Assembly: GCA_038248985.1 (NCBI GenBank)
Contig: JBBRWV010000009.1
Coordinates: forward strand, 1-45,408
Direction: 5' to 3'
DNA from: JBBRWV01 sp038248985
GTDB taxonomy: Bacteria; Planctomycetota; Phycisphaerae; WQYP01
Length of the DNA stretch: 45,408 nt
Both the position numbers and the translations under genes were made by a program. This document shows, piece after piece, positions 16,009 through 25,115 of this stretch (position 1 is its first letter; each line of letters begins with the position of its first letter). The notes beneath the pieces are model-generated. The model did no database searches. It saw nothing but the letters and a program-made list of their open reading frames with translations, and was not told the DNA's origin.

Positions 16009-16152
16009 GAAAGAACCTCCAGTATGTCAGCAACGTATGGTAGGGGAACGGCTTGCCTTTTTGCAATGCTGCTTTATGCTTCGCCACGGGAAAGATCGTG
16101 GGCAAAGAATCGCGTGAGAAGCGCGGCTAAGGCCTTTCTAGCGGGAGTCCAC

Positions 16153-17586
16153 ATGCATCGGATTTATCACTGGGCAGCGGTTGGGGCGTTGGTTGTTTTG
16201 GCGGGTTGTAAAGAGATTCAGATGCGTGATGACGGGGGAAGCGAACGGTCGGCAGGGGTGCGGGCGTTGGGGTCGACACCGGGGGCGAACGAAGATTTTC
16301 GGCAGATCATCAATGCTGCGAAGGCGAAGGTGTTTCCGGCGGTGGTGTTCATCAAGTGTGTGTCGCAGGATTACGGGGTGGGGGAGAAGGTGTCGCGGGA
16401 GGTGTCGGGGTCGGGGGTGATTATTTCGGCGAAGGGGGAGGTGTTGACGAACTGGCACGTGGTGGACAAGGCGGTGGAGGTGCGGTGCCTGTTGATTGAT
16501 GGGAGGGCGATGGAAGCGAAGGTGTTGGGGTCGGACAAGGACACGGACCTGGCGCTTTTGCAGTTGGTGAAGCCGCTGGGAGGGGAGGCGCCGAAGGTGG
16601 CGGAGGTGTTTCAGTTTGCGAAGTTTGGGGATTCGAGCAAGTTGCATGAGGGGGAATTTGTGATGGCGATGGGGGCGCCGTGGGGGTTGTCGCGGTCGGT
16701 ATCGCTGGGGATTATTTCGTGTACGAAGCGTTATTTGCCGGAGACGTCGGAGTATTCGATTTGGCTGCAGACGGATGCGGCGATCAGTCCGGGGAACTCG
16801 GGCGGGCCGCTGGTGAATTCATCGGGGGAGGTGATCGGGGTGAACACGCGGGGGATTATGGCGGGGGGCGACATGGGTTTCGCGGTGCCGTCGGAGACGA
16901 TTCAGCCGGTGATAGAGCAGATTCGGTTCGGGGGGAAGGTGAGTTGGAGTTGGACGGGGTTGCAGTTGCAGCCGCTGAAGGATTTCAATCGGAACGTGTA
17001 TTTTGAGGGGAATGACGGGGTGATTGTGGCGGAGACGGATCCGGAGTCTCCGGCGCGGCGGGCGGGGATTCAGCCGCGGGACCGGATTTTGAAGATCAAC
17101 GATGTGGCGGTGGCGGCGATCACGGATGAGGATTTACCGGATGCGCGGCGGATGCTGGGGTTGTTGCCGAAGAATGCGCCGGTGAAGCTGGATATTTTGC
17201 GAGGGACGACGCCGATGAAGCTGGATTTAACGCCGCGGGAGAAGGGTCAGGTGGAGGGGGAATCGTTTGCGTGTGCGCGGTGGGACTTGACAGTTCGGAC
17301 GATCAACCAGTTTGATAATCCGGACTTGTATTTTCACCGGAAGGTGGGGGTGTTTGTGTACGGGATCAAGTATCCGGGGAATGCGTCGAGCTCGGGGTTG
17401 CAGCAGGAGGACATCATTATGCAGGTGGAATCGATGCCGGTGAAGACGCTGGACGATTTGAAGAAAGCGCACGAGGCGACGGTGGCGAATCACCTGGATA
17501 AGCCGCGGATCATGGTGAGGGTATTGCGGGACGGGAAGATGCGGCAGGTGGTGATGGATATATCGCGGGACCACACGAAGGATTGA
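16153..17586 (+). CDS. HtrA/DegP-like serine protease lipoprotein with two PDZ domains
   Basis: The 477-residue product starts with a lipoprotein signal (VLAGC, Cys19), so the protease should be anchored to a membrane outside the cytoplasm. The trypsin-like domain (about 50-260) has a complete triad: H102 in TNWHVVD, D132 in DTDLALL and S216 in SPGNSGGPL. PDZ domains follow at about 268-355 and 375-470. HtrA proteases degrade or refold damaged envelope proteins. The start at 16153 has GGGAG closely upstream; a longer in-frame extension has no signal peptide and is rejected. The next gene, 50 bp downstream on the same strand, encodes another exported PDZ protein that looks non-catalytic, so the two may form a pair. 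Confidence 0.92.
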   Translation: MHRIYHWAAVGALVVLAGCKEIQMRDDGGSERSAGVRALGSTPGANEDFRQIINAAKAKVFPAVVFIKCVSQDYGVGEKVSREVSGSGVIISAKGEVLTNWHVVDKAVEVRCLLIDGRAMEAKVLGSDKDTDLALLQLVKPLGGEAPKVAEVFQFAKFGDSSKLHEGEFVMAMGAPWGLSRSVSLGIISCTKRYLPETSEYSIWLQTDAAISPGNSGGPLVNSSGEVIGVNTRGIMAGGDMGFAVPSETIQPVIEQIRFGGKVSWSWTGLQLQPLKDFNRNVYFEGNDGVIVAETDPESPARRAGIQPRDRILKINDVAVAAITDEDLPDARRMLGLLPKNAPVKLDILRGTTPMKLDLTPREKGQVEGESFACARWDLTVRTINQFDNPDLYFHRKVGVFVYGIKYPGNASSSGLQQEDIIMQVESMPVKTLDDLKKAHEATVANHLDKPRIMVRVLRDGKMRQVVMDISRDHTKD

Positions 17587-17636
17587 AGCGTAAGCCTATT
17601 TTGCAGTGAGCACTTTTCCATTTACACAGGTGAATC

Positions 17637-19880
17637 ATGATGAAACTCGCACCACGTATTGCGGCGTTGGCCATGTTGATGGCGGTTTTACCGGTGGCGG
17701 CGCAGGAGCAGCCGGCCAAGTCGGAGGCGGTGGGTCCGGAGCAGCAGGAGAAGCTGATTGCGGGGGTGGAGCCGGCGCTGGTGATTGTGGAATACACGTT
17801 GCAGTTCGATAAGGGCGAAGCGCCGACGGGCGCGGGGTTTGGGGCGAAGTGCCCGAATTGCGGGCAGTATCATGGGAACGGGGCGGGGGAGGTGGTGAAG
17901 GAAGAGCGGCCGCAGGAGCTGGCGGGGTATTTGATTGATGAGAAGAAGGTGTTGGTGCAGGATCCGCAGACGCATCCGCGATTTGTGAAGTCGATTGCGG
18001 TACGGCGGTTTGACCGGAGCGGGAAGTTGACCGAGACGGTGAACGCGAAGGTTTCAGCGTATGCGAAGAATTCGAACGCGGTGATATTGGAGTTGGACGC
18101 GGCGATGCCGGGGGCGAAGGCGCCGACGTTTGATGCGACGGCGAAGGGCGGGTTGTCGTACGTGGCGTTGCAGCAGAACGGCGGGCGATGGGGAGCAGGG
18201 GTGCATTCCTTGGGCGGATCTTTCAATGTGCTGGGGAACAAGAAGATGGTGGGTGGCGGACTGGGGATCGCGGTGAATAAGGAAGGGATTGTGGCGGGGG
18301 TGGTGGCGGATGGGGATTTGCCGGCTGACGGGTCATGGAAGGGATCGCCGCTGAAGTGGGCGTTGCTGGAAGCGGGGGAGATGGAGAAGACGTTGAAGTC
18401 CACAGAGGCGTTGGCGCAGGGGACGATTGTGCGGGTGACGCTGAATTTTCGCAGCCCGCGGAACAAGGAGACGAATTCTTATCGTGGGGGCGGCGGCGAG
18501 GATTCGACGGTGCAGCATGTGCTGGGGCTGATCGTGGACAAGAACCGGGTGGTGGTGTTGACGGAATTGAAGCCGACGGTGACGGCGCGGCTGGAGCGGA
18601 TACGGGTGTTTACGGAGCCGCCGATTGATGCGAAGTTTGCGGGGTCACTGACGGATTTTGGGGCGTTTGTGGCGACGCTGGAGAAGCCGGCGGCGGCATC
18701 GATCGAGCTGTCGGGCAAGGCGATTGAGGAGTTGGTGGGGGTGGCGTCGCCCTCGGCGACGATCAATTTGCAGGGGGAGAAGCGGGTGGTGTATTTGCAG
18801 CCGCGGCGAATTGCGGATTTGAACAAGGGGTGGCGGCGGAATTTGTACCCGGAGGTGGTGGGGGATTCGACGGGGTTGTTCATGTTTGACAGTGATGGGG
18901 CGCTAGCGGCATTTCCGATGGTCAAGCGGGAGAAGGCGAGCACGGCGGAGCGGTGGGGATCGGACCGGGCGGTATTTTCGCCGTCGACATTGTTGGCGCC
19001 GGTGCTGGCGGATTTGAAGTCGAACATTGATACGAACAATGTGCCGCTGAGTGAGGAGGCGGAGAATCGCCTGGCGTGGATTGGGGTGGAGTTGCAGGGA
19101 TTGAACCAGGAATTGGCGCGGGCGAACAATGTTTCAGATTTAACGAGCGACGGGGACACGGGGGCATTGGTGACGCTGGTGCATCCGGATTCACCGGCGG
19201 GCAAGGCGGGGGTGGAGGCGGGGTGGGTGTTGTTGCGGATCAATGCGGAGGGCGAGCCGAAGCCTATCGAGGTGAAGGTGGAGCAGGAATATGGGTATGG
19301 GCGGACATTTCCGTGGGACCGGTTGGATCAGGTGTCGGAGGAATATTTTGATCAGATTCCGACGCCGTGGCCGGCGTTGGAGACGCCGCTGGTGCGGACG
19401 TTGACGGACCTGGGTTTTGGCAAGAAATACACGGCGGAGTTTTTTACCGACGGGAAAGTGGTGAAGAAGGATTTTGTGGTGACGGAGGGTCCGGCGCATT
19501 ATTTCAGTGCGCCGAAGTACAAGCATGTGGGGCTGGGGATTACGTTGCGGGACATGACGTATGAAGTGCGTGAGTATTTGAAGAAGAAGCCCGATGACGT
19601 GGGGGTGATCATCAGCAAGATTGAGAAGGGTTCAAAGGGATCGACGTCGGGGTTGAAGCCGTACGAGTTGATCACGCATGTGAACGACAAGCCGGTGAAG
19701 AACGTGAAGGATTTTGAGGAAGTAACGAAGGGGCAGAACGAGATGCGCTTTACGATCAAGCGGATGACGCGGGGTCGTATTGTGAAGGTGACGTTGGCGG
19801 CGGCGACGACGCAGGGAGCCGCGACGAAGGCGGCTGGTGAAGGAGCGGTGGAGGCACCGGCGGAGCCGATTACGAAATGA
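17637..19880 (+). CDS. Secreted PDZ protein, apparently non-catalytic HtrA relative
   Basis: The 747-residue product has a signal peptide (cleavage likely after PVAA, residue about 22). An N-terminal region (about 35-460) resembles two rounds of trypsin-like beta-barrel (for example GYLIDEKKVLVQD and GLIVDKNRVVVL), but shows no His-Asp-Ser triad: neither a TxxHV nor a GNSGG motif can be found. CPNCGQYH at about residues 72-79 could bind a metal. PDZ domains lie at about 490-600 (DSPAGKAGVEAGWVLLRIN) and 635-725 (GLKPYELITHVND). The gene follows the HtrA-like gene closely and probably forms an operon with it. A role as scaffold or substrate adaptor is inference. Confidence 0.78.
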   Translation: MMKLAPRIAALAMLMAVLPVAAQEQPAKSEAVGPEQQEKLIAGVEPALVIVEYTLQFDKGEAPTGAGFGAKCPNCGQYHGNGAGEVVKEERPQELAGYLIDEKKVLVQDPQTHPRFVKSIAVRRFDRSGKLTETVNAKVSAYAKNSNAVILELDAAMPGAKAPTFDATAKGGLSYVALQQNGGRWGAGVHSLGGSFNVLGNKKMVGGGLGIAVNKEGIVAGVVADGDLPADGSWKGSPLKWALLEAGEMEKTLKSTEALAQGTIVRVTLNFRSPRNKETNSYRGGGGEDSTVQHVLGLIVDKNRVVVLTELKPTVTARLERIRVFTEPPIDAKFAGSLTDFGAFVATLEKPAAASIELSGKAIEELVGVASPSATINLQGEKRVVYLQPRRIADLNKGWRRNLYPEVVGDSTGLFMFDSDGALAAFPMVKREKASTAERWGSDRAVFSPSTLLAPVLADLKSNIDTNNVPLSEEAENRLAWIGVELQGLNQELARANNVSDLTSDGDTGALVTLVHPDSPAGKAGVEAGWVLLRINAEGEPKPIEVKVEQEYGYGRTFPWDRLDQVSEEYFDQIPTPWPALETPLVRTLTDLGFGKKYTAEFFTDGKVVKKDFVVTEGPAHYFSAPKYKHVGLGITLRDMTYEVREYLKKKPDDVGVIISKIEKGSKGSTSGLKPYELITHVNDKPVKNVKDFEEVTKGQNEMRFTIKRMTRGRIVKVTLAAATTQGAATKAAGEGAVEAPAEPITK

Positions 19881-19976
19881 GAATCGGCGGATAGTGCTGG
19901 ATATACTGAAGAGTGGCAGGGCGTGGCGCGTGGGCCTTGCCGGGTAGGAAATTGCGCCAGAGGTCGATGAGTTTTT

Positions 19977-21050
19977 ATGCCGGAAGATCGTGAACAACCG
20001 CCTGTGCCGCAGGATGATCCGTATGGGCTAGCGCCGCAGGAGAAGGCGTCGGTGCCGTTGTCGGCGGTGCAGAAGGCGGAGCTGGAGTTGCGGAGGAAGG
20101 GGACAGGGCTGGCGAAGGTGAAGGTGGAGAAGCCGGCGGGGTTGCGAGCGATCGACGAGGGGGGAATGGGATCGTCGGCGTTGCCGCTGGATGGGCCAGC
20201 GGTGAAGTGGAAATGTACGATCTGCAATTACGAGATGCTGGGGAAGCCGCGAAGGGGGACGTGCCCGGAGTGCAGTGCGCCGGTGAATCCGCGGGCGACG
20301 GGGTTGCTGCAGTATGCTACGCCGTCGTGGATCTCGTATGTGGCGAGCGGATGTTTGTTGTTGTTTACGGGGGTATTGCTGCATGTGGTGGCGGTGGTGG
20401 TGGGGCAGACGTGGGATATGGCGAGGGCCGGTGCGGGTTTGCAGGTACTGGCATCGATATTGGAATTGGCGGGAATCTGGGTGGTGACGACGCGGGAGGC
20501 GCATCCGGAGTCGATGCAATCGTCTTTTGCGGGGGCGGCGCGGATGATCGGGGTGTTGTCGTTCATTGCTTATATGGGGATGGTGGTGATGACGTGGAAG
20601 AATCCGGAGTGGACGGCGATGGAGTCGCCGATGCGGCAGATGGTGAGCGTGATTTTATTTGTTTCGGCGGGGGAAGCGTTTTGCGTGGGGTTTCATTTGC
20701 GGCACCTGGCAATGCGCATGCCGTCGGATGCGTTGGCTTCGCACACGTTGAATTTGTCATGGATCATCGCGCTGGCGTGTTTGTTTTTAAGCATCATGAC
20801 GGTGACCAACGGCATCAGCGCTTTTTACAACCAGGAGTTGGGGCGGATGTTTATGGTCAGCTTTCCGATTGTTTTCGGTTTGGGGGCGGTGGCGGTGTGG
20901 GCGTGTTGGATTTTGCTGCGGATGTTCACGAATTTGCGGGACTGCGCGATCGCGGCGGCGACGCCGCCACGGAAGCGGGTGCAGGTGCGGCCGGGGGTGG
21001 CGAGTTCGGTGGGGGAGATTCCGGCGCAGAGTTCGAAGCCGGAGCAATGA
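19977..21050 (+). CDS. Zinc-ribbon multi-pass membrane protein of unknown function
   Basis: The 357-residue product has a hydrophilic N-terminal region of about 75 residues. A four-cysteine zinc ribbon follows (CTIC and CPEC, residues about 80-99, 15 residues apart). Then come about six to seven hydrophobic segments between residues 115 and 325 and a basic cytoplasmic tail. Zinc ribbons of this kind before membrane segments are common in planctomycete proteins. I do not recognise a transporter or enzyme motif. It is downstream of the PDZ gene on the same strand (96 bp). Confidence 0.75.
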   Translation: MPEDREQPPVPQDDPYGLAPQEKASVPLSAVQKAELELRRKGTGLAKVKVEKPAGLRAIDEGGMGSSALPLDGPAVKWKCTICNYEMLGKPRRGTCPECSAPVNPRATGLLQYATPSWISYVASGCLLLFTGVLLHVVAVVVGQTWDMARAGAGLQVLASILELAGIWVVTTREAHPESMQSSFAGAARMIGVLSFIAYMGMVVMTWKNPEWTAMESPMRQMVSVILFVSAGEAFCVGFHLRHLAMRMPSDALASHTLNLSWIIALACLFLSIMTVTNGISAFYNQELGRMFMVSFPIVFGLGAVAVWACWILLRMFTNLRDCAIAAATPPRKRVQVRPGVASSVGEIPAQSSKPEQ

Positions 21051-21080
21051 TCGACCTTGCGTTGGGACGTGGTCGCGAGG

Positions 21081-21410
21081 CTAAGGGGGATCCATTTCGG
21101 GGTAGCAGATGAGTTCGAGGACATTGCCAGCGGGGTCGTTGAGGTAGATGCCGGTGGTGCCGTCGCGGTGGTGGTCGATGTGTTTCTCGGCGTTTCTGGC
21201 GAGAGTATCGAGGGTGGCGGTGTCGACGCGGAGGGCGATGTGCGGGGGGTGTTGATCGGGGCGCACAATGGCGAGTTTGCCCTGGCCGACTTTGAGGAAG
21301 GCCCAAGTGTCGTCGGAGTAGAGTATCTGGGCGTGGAAGGTATCGACGTAATATTTGGCGAGCGCAGGGACATCGGCCGACTGAATGGCGACGTGATCGA
21401 GTTCGAACAT
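21081..21410 (-). CDS. VOC (glyoxalase/dioxygenase-like) family protein
   Basis: The 109-residue product has a single vicinal-oxygen-chelate betaalphabetabetabeta module pair: MFELDHVAIQSADV at the start (the His is a typical metal ligand), HIALRVD in the middle and IYLNDPAGNVLELICYP at the end, where Glu would be a ligand. The best-known relatives are glyoxalase I-like proteins, but the substrate is unknown. The ATG at 21410 has a perfect AGGAGG 5 nt upstream; the GTG at 21416 overlaps that site and is rejected. It converges with the zinc-ribbon membrane protein gene, about 30 bp apart. Confidence 0.85.
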   Translation of the reverse strand: MFELDHVAIQSADVPALAKYYVDTFHAQILYSDDTWAFLKVGQGKLAIVRPDQHPPHIALRVDTATLDTLARNAEKHIDHHRDGTTGIYLNDPAGNVLELICYPEMDPP

Positions 21411-21459
21411 GCGCACCTCCTACGAGGATTATAGGAGGCGCGAGGGCCAGGGGGCGGCA

Positions 21460-22446
21460 TTATTTGGGTTTATTGGGCTTGGCGGTGTTGGCGGGTGCGG
21501 GGCGGAGGGAGATGATCCAGGCGTTGGCGCGGCCGATGGTGCCGTCTTCGGCCTTGATGACGCGGGCGAGGTTTTCGGTGGCGGTGACGAGGTTGGAATC
21601 GGCGCCGACGCCGTAGGCGCGTTCGAACATTTCGCGTGCGTCTTTGATGCGGTCAGCGAGGAGGAGGAGATTGCCCTTGGCGACGAGGCTGAGGTAGTCT
21701 TCGCCGATGATTTTTTTGAAGGCTTCTTCGTAGACCTTGCCGTCGATTTTGACTTGGAGGAGGGTGGGGCAGTTCTGGGCGCTTTCGGCGGTGGGTTTTT
21801 CAGTGGGGCTAGTGGTCGTGGGGAGGGGGGCGGGCTGGGTGGAGGCAGGTTCGGGGATTTTGGCGCCGGCGATTTGTTCGAGGCGAAATTGTTTGACGAC
21901 GTGGACGTCGCCGGGATGAGCGGCGTTGAGGCATTCGGCGACGGTGAGAATCGCGGCGCTGGTGGTGGCAAGAGAGCTGACGTTGAGGAGGCTCTTGGCA
22001 TTGGCGAGGGCTTCGTCGGGTTTATTCAGACCCAGAAGAGCGCGGACGCGAACGGCCTGGCAAGCTTCGACGGTGGTGGATTCACTGGGCGCGGCGAGGA
22101 TGGTTTTGAGGGCGAGCGATTCGGCGGCTTCGAAGCGACCGGCATCGAGGAGGGCCTTGAGCCAGGCACGAGCGGAGGTGCTGGTGTATTTGGCGGGCTC
22201 GGTGGCGAGGATTTTTTCAGCGCGGGCGATACCCTCCTTATAGTCGGCTTCGGTGCCCGCGAGCATCTGGGTGATTTCTTTGGCGAGGGCCGCTGGATCG
22301 ACAGGTTTGGGCGCGGGAGTTTCGAGGGGAGGGACGCCCTCTTTGACGACGTCTTTGGCGGGGTCTTTTTGGGCCCATGCGGTGTGGTCGCTCGAGGCGC
22401 TCAGGGTTGCGACGACCATGGTCAATACACAGCTAAAACGATTCAT
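21460..22446 (-). CDS. Secreted TPR-like protein of unknown function
   Basis: The product, about 328 residues, has an N-terminal signal peptide ending near AWAQ. Pairs of amphipathic helices (residues about 45-200) follow, rich in Ala and Leu, that look like TPR or SEL1-type repeats (for example KYTSTSARAWLKALLDAGRFEAA, in part). A Pro/Thr-rich linker at about 215-240 precedes a C-terminal helical part (KARE-like DRIKDAREMFERAYG). GGAG stands 6 nt before the ATG at 22446 and 3 nt before the ATG at 22449. It lies 18 bp downstream of the Pro-Trp repeat protein gene and is probably cotranscribed with it. No enzyme motif was seen. Confidence 0.7.
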   Translation of the reverse strand: MNRFSCVLTMVVATLSASSDHTAWAQKDPAKDVVKEGVPPLETPAPKPVDPAALAKEITQMLAGTEADYKEGIARAEKILATEPAKYTSTSARAWLKALLDAGRFEAAESLALKTILAAPSESTTVEACQAVRVRALLGLNKPDEALANAKSLLNVSSLATTSAAILTVAECLNAAHPGDVHVVKQFRLEQIAGAKIPEPASTQPAPLPTTTSPTEKPTAESAQNCPTLLQVKIDGKVYEEAFKKIIGEDYLSLVAKGNLLLLADRIKDAREMFERAYGVGADSNLVTATENLARVIKAEDGTIGRANAWIISLRPAPANTAKPNKPK

Positions 22447-22464
22447 CATTGTCTCCAAAAAGAT

Positions 22465-23622
22465 CTATTCGCGTTTTTTAAGGCGCGACTTGGGATAGGC
22501 CAAGGGCGTTTCGGCATTTTCAAAGGGTAACGTGGCAGGGTTGAGGGAAAGCTGTCCGCCGCGGCGCGGGCTTTCCCAGGGGAGTTGAGCTTCTGCGGGA
22601 GGGCGGGAATGCAGTACGGCGGGGTGACCTGTGGAACGTTCCCAGGGATCGACGGCCAGCACGACCATATCCTCCTGAGTGAGCACCCGCGAGGCACCAG
22701 GCCAGGGGAGGGAGGCGGGAGGGATTCCCGAGACGTGACGGAGGGGCGCGGCGGCCGAGGAGTCAGTGGGTGCAGTCTGCCAGGGGAATCCTAAGGCGGG
22801 GATTACGGTGTAAGCAATTTGGAGTTCGGTCGGCCAGGGCACAAGGGCGGTGGACAGTGCCGCGGGAGATGTTTCGAATTGAGCCGGCCAGGGGAGGGAG
22901 GCGGAGAGAGTTGCTGCGGGAGAAATTTCGAGTTTGTCCGGCCAAGGGAGGGCGGCGGGGCGGAGATCACGGGTCACGATGGGAGAAATGGATTGAAAAG
23001 CCCAGGGCAGGCGCGACATCGCGGCGAGTTCGACGGGGCGAAGCGTGAGGGTGTGCTGGGGTTTGGGCCAAGGAAGATCCGCAGAAAGGGTGGGCATATC
23101 GAGCGGGCGCAGGTTGGGGACCCAGACAAGTGTGGCGAGGGGCATGTTGAGCGTTCTGATGGGGCGGGTGGGTTCATCGGCCGCACTGGGTGAGTGGGCG
23201 TACTCGGGTATTGCGGACCAGGGTTGCTGAGGGATGGGGAGCGGTTCAAGTCGGGGATTGTTGTGGAGAGGATGGGGGTGACTGGGATCGAGGAGGGGAG
23301 TTTTCCAGGGGATGGCGAGGGACCGGGTATTGCTGACTTCGACATAGGGGGTGTCGGGTCCGCCGCGTACCCAGGGGAGGAGGGCGAGGGGGATGCGGGC
23401 GAATTCGCGGGCCATTTTTTCATCTTCGGCGAGGCGCTGGCGTTCGCGACGGATTTCGGCGGCATTTTGGCCGGCGAGGGGGATTACGCCATCGGAAGAG
23501 TCGGGGTGTTTGCCGAGTTCGAGGTACATCCAGATGCCACCAAAGAGCAAGAGGGTGGCAATCATGAGCAGGAACAATCCGCTGAAGAGCCAGGCGCGTT
23601 GTTTTTCAGTTAGTTTTTGCAT
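22465..23622 (-). CDS. Membrane-anchored Pro-Trp repeat protein, unknown family
   Basis: The 385-residue product has one transmembrane helix (about residues 11-33), a charged alpha-helical stretch (50-78), then an unusual region to residue 370. This is made of degenerate units of about 18-22 residues, each with a Pro-Trp centre. PW (or VW) occurs at W84, W106, W135, W167, W185, W207, W227, W245, W263, W281, W307, W327 and W349; the best units read LPWP followed by about eight residues and SPA.LSA. The C-terminus is basic. The domain should lie outside the cytoplasm. I know no family with this pattern. It probably forms an operon with the downstream secreted TPR-like protein. Confidence 0.75.
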   Translation of the reverse strand: MQKLTEKQRAWLFSGLFLLMIATLLLFGGIWMYLELGKHPDSSDGVIPLAGQNAAEIRRERQRLAEDEKMAREFARIPLALLPWVRGGPDTPYVEVSNTRSLAIPWKTPLLDPSHPHPLHNNPRLEPLPIPQQPWSAIPEYAHSPSAADEPTRPIRTLNMPLATLVWVPNLRPLDMPTLSADLPWPKPQHTLTLRPVELAAMSRLPWAFQSISPIVTRDLRPAALPWPDKLEISPAATLSASLPWPAQFETSPAALSTALVPWPTELQIAYTVIPALGFPWQTAPTDSSAAAPLRHVSGIPPASLPWPGASRVLTQEDMVVLAVDPWERSTGHPAVLHSRPPAEAQLPWESPRRGGQLSLNPATLPFENAETPLAYPKSRLKKRE

Positions 23623-23736
23623 GCAACATCCGGGCGGTGGGTGAAAGTGCGTGGGGCCGCCAGGAGATAAACGCCAGCGGGGGATGTGCGATTGCGGGGA
23701 TATTTTCCGTCGGAGGATTTTGGGGGCGTTATAGGT

Positions 23737-24609
23737 TCAGGAGGAGGCGGGAGCGATGGGCAGTTCGATGATGAAGACGGCGCCGGTGGGTTCGTTGTGT
23801 TCAGCGCGGATGGTGCCGCCGCTGGCGTGGATCAGTTCCTGGCAGATGGTGAGGCCGAGGCCGGTGCCGCCTTTGTGGACGGAGTCTGCGTCGAGGGAGT
23901 CGGTGGAGGCCTTGGTGGAGAAGAAGGGTTCGAAAATGCGGGGGAGGACGTCGTGGGGGATTCCCGGGCCGGTGTCGGCGAGGCGTATTTCGACGCGGGT
24001 TTCGCCGCTGGGGCCGTGGCGTTGCAGCCAGGCGGAGATCGTCAGGCGTTTACCGCCACCGACGACGCGGCGCAGACGATTGGTGGCGAGAACGTCATCG
24101 ATTTTTCCACCGAGCATGGCGGCACGGGCGTTGACGATGAGGTTCATGAACACTTGCTGAAGTTGGCCGCCGTTCATGGCGACGGTGAGGTCGGCGGGAA
24201 TATCGAGGGTGAGGGTGATGCCGTCTTTGGTGAGATCGCGCGACAGGCAGGCGAGGGTTTCTTGAATTGCCTGATGGACGTTGACGGCAGTGGAATCATC
24301 GGTGCGGGCGAAACCGAGGAGGCTTTTGGAGATATTGGCGAGCCGTTCGGAGCCGGCGAGGGCCTTGGAGAGGGCCTTGGCGCGAAGGGCGTCATCGGCC
24401 TTGTCGCTGAGGGCGTACTGGGTGTAGCTGATCATGGGGGTGAGGATGTTGTTGAATTCGTGGGCGATCACTGCGGTGACCATACCGAGGGTGGCGAGTT
24501 TTTGCTGTTGCTGAAGCGACATTTGGAGTTGGTCAATACGTTGCTGCAGGGTGGCAATAGCCGTTTCGATCATTTGGGGATCGAGCAGTTGGCGGGGTGC
24601 TTGAGACAC
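23737..24609 (-). CDS. Soluble sensor histidine kinase (HisKA/HATPase)
   Basis: The 290-residue product has an N-terminal coiled coil (residues 13-40), a dimerisation and phosphoacceptor helix with H50 in VIAHEFNNIL, and an HATPase domain. The latter has the N-box NLIVNARAAM, G1 box DTGPGIP, F box FEPFFSTK and G2 box GGTGLGL. It has no membrane segment and no sensor domain, so input must come from a partner protein or the coiled coil. The start is a GTG with GGAG 5 nt upstream. No response regulator is adjacent, making it an orphan kinase in this window. Confidence 0.9.
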   Translation of the reverse strand: MSQAPRQLLDPQMIETAIATLQQRIDQLQMSLQQQQKLATLGMVTAVIAHEFNNILTPMISYTQYALSDKADDALRAKALSKALAGSERLANISKSLLGFARTDDSTAVNVHQAIQETLACLSRDLTKDGITLTLDIPADLTVAMNGGQLQQVFMNLIVNARAAMLGGKIDDVLATNRLRRVVGGGKRLTISAWLQRHGPSGETRVEIRLADTGPGIPHDVLPRIFEPFFSTKASTDSLDADSVHKGGTGLGLTICQELIHASGGTIRAEHNEPTGAVFIIELPIAPASS

Positions 24610-25115
24610 AGAATCTCCAGGGGTTCAGGATGCAGGAAACAGAAGGCATCCAGAAGAGGCGGCTGAATCGCTATTAAAGCTATCGACGGTTTTGCATGAC
24701 TTGCTTCAGCGGCGCGTGGGGGCGCGGATTTTTGGGGAAGTCCGAGAAATTCGGCGGTATTTGGTGTGTTTTTGTGAATTGAAGTCGCGCGCTGTTTTTT
24801 TTGTGGGGCAAAATTAGCGGAGGACGGAGGGGCGCGGGGTAGCATTCTGGCAATTTGGGCAAGCAGGGGAGCAAAAATCAACAAACCCCAGAGAAACAAA
24901 CTGGCGTGCAAACAGACCGCCTTCTCTGGGGTACGTGACGAAAGGCGCACTGTCCTTCGCAACGTTTTTAGCTGCCTCTTCATTATCGCTAAGAACTGCC
25001 GCCTCCAACACTGCCTACTTAGGTGAAGGGTAGAACTTCCGATATGCTGGCGCGGACGGCGGCGACTTAGGTCATCATGTGCAGGTGGTGGCGGATTGAG
25101 GGCAGGGCGGCGGGG
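24610..25115. other. Intergenic region with argB terminator, no sure gene
   Basis: About 500 bp between histidine kinase and argB. On the - strand a frame from about 25017 (GTG) to 24814 reads peptide-like sequence (EAAVLSDNEEAAKNVAKDSA in part) through the hairpin described separately, without a recognisable family. A 137-codon frame (24570-24983, -) overlaps the kinase start and looks accidental. Otherwise nothing was seen. Confidence 0.35.
24886..24931 (-). terminator. Hairpin downstream of argB, probable terminator
   Basis: The perfect 10-bp arms are ccccagagaa (24886-24895, + strand) and ttctctgggg (24922-24931). An inner 4-bp stem (24903-24906 with 24918-24921) is also possible. Read on the - strand it is followed by TTTGTTGATTTTT, which fits termination of the argB transcript about 185 nt after its stop. 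Confidence 0.55.

Noticed and set aside
15790..16152. Extension of the HtrA-like protein upstream of the lipoprotein signal
   Set aside because: It is antisense to the small gene at 15769-16008 and would bury the signal peptide.
21409..22530. Gly/Glu-rich 373-codon + strand frame
   Set aside because: Shadow of the secreted TPR-like gene; composition is low complexity without motifs.
23686..24666. 326-codon + strand frame opposite the histidine kinase
   Set aside because: The - strand has all histidine kinase boxes; the + frame is Gly/Val-rich with none.
24570..24983. 137-codon - strand protein overlapping the histidine kinase start
   Set aside because: It overlaps a gene with a good GTG start and ribosome-binding site, and has no recognisable domain.
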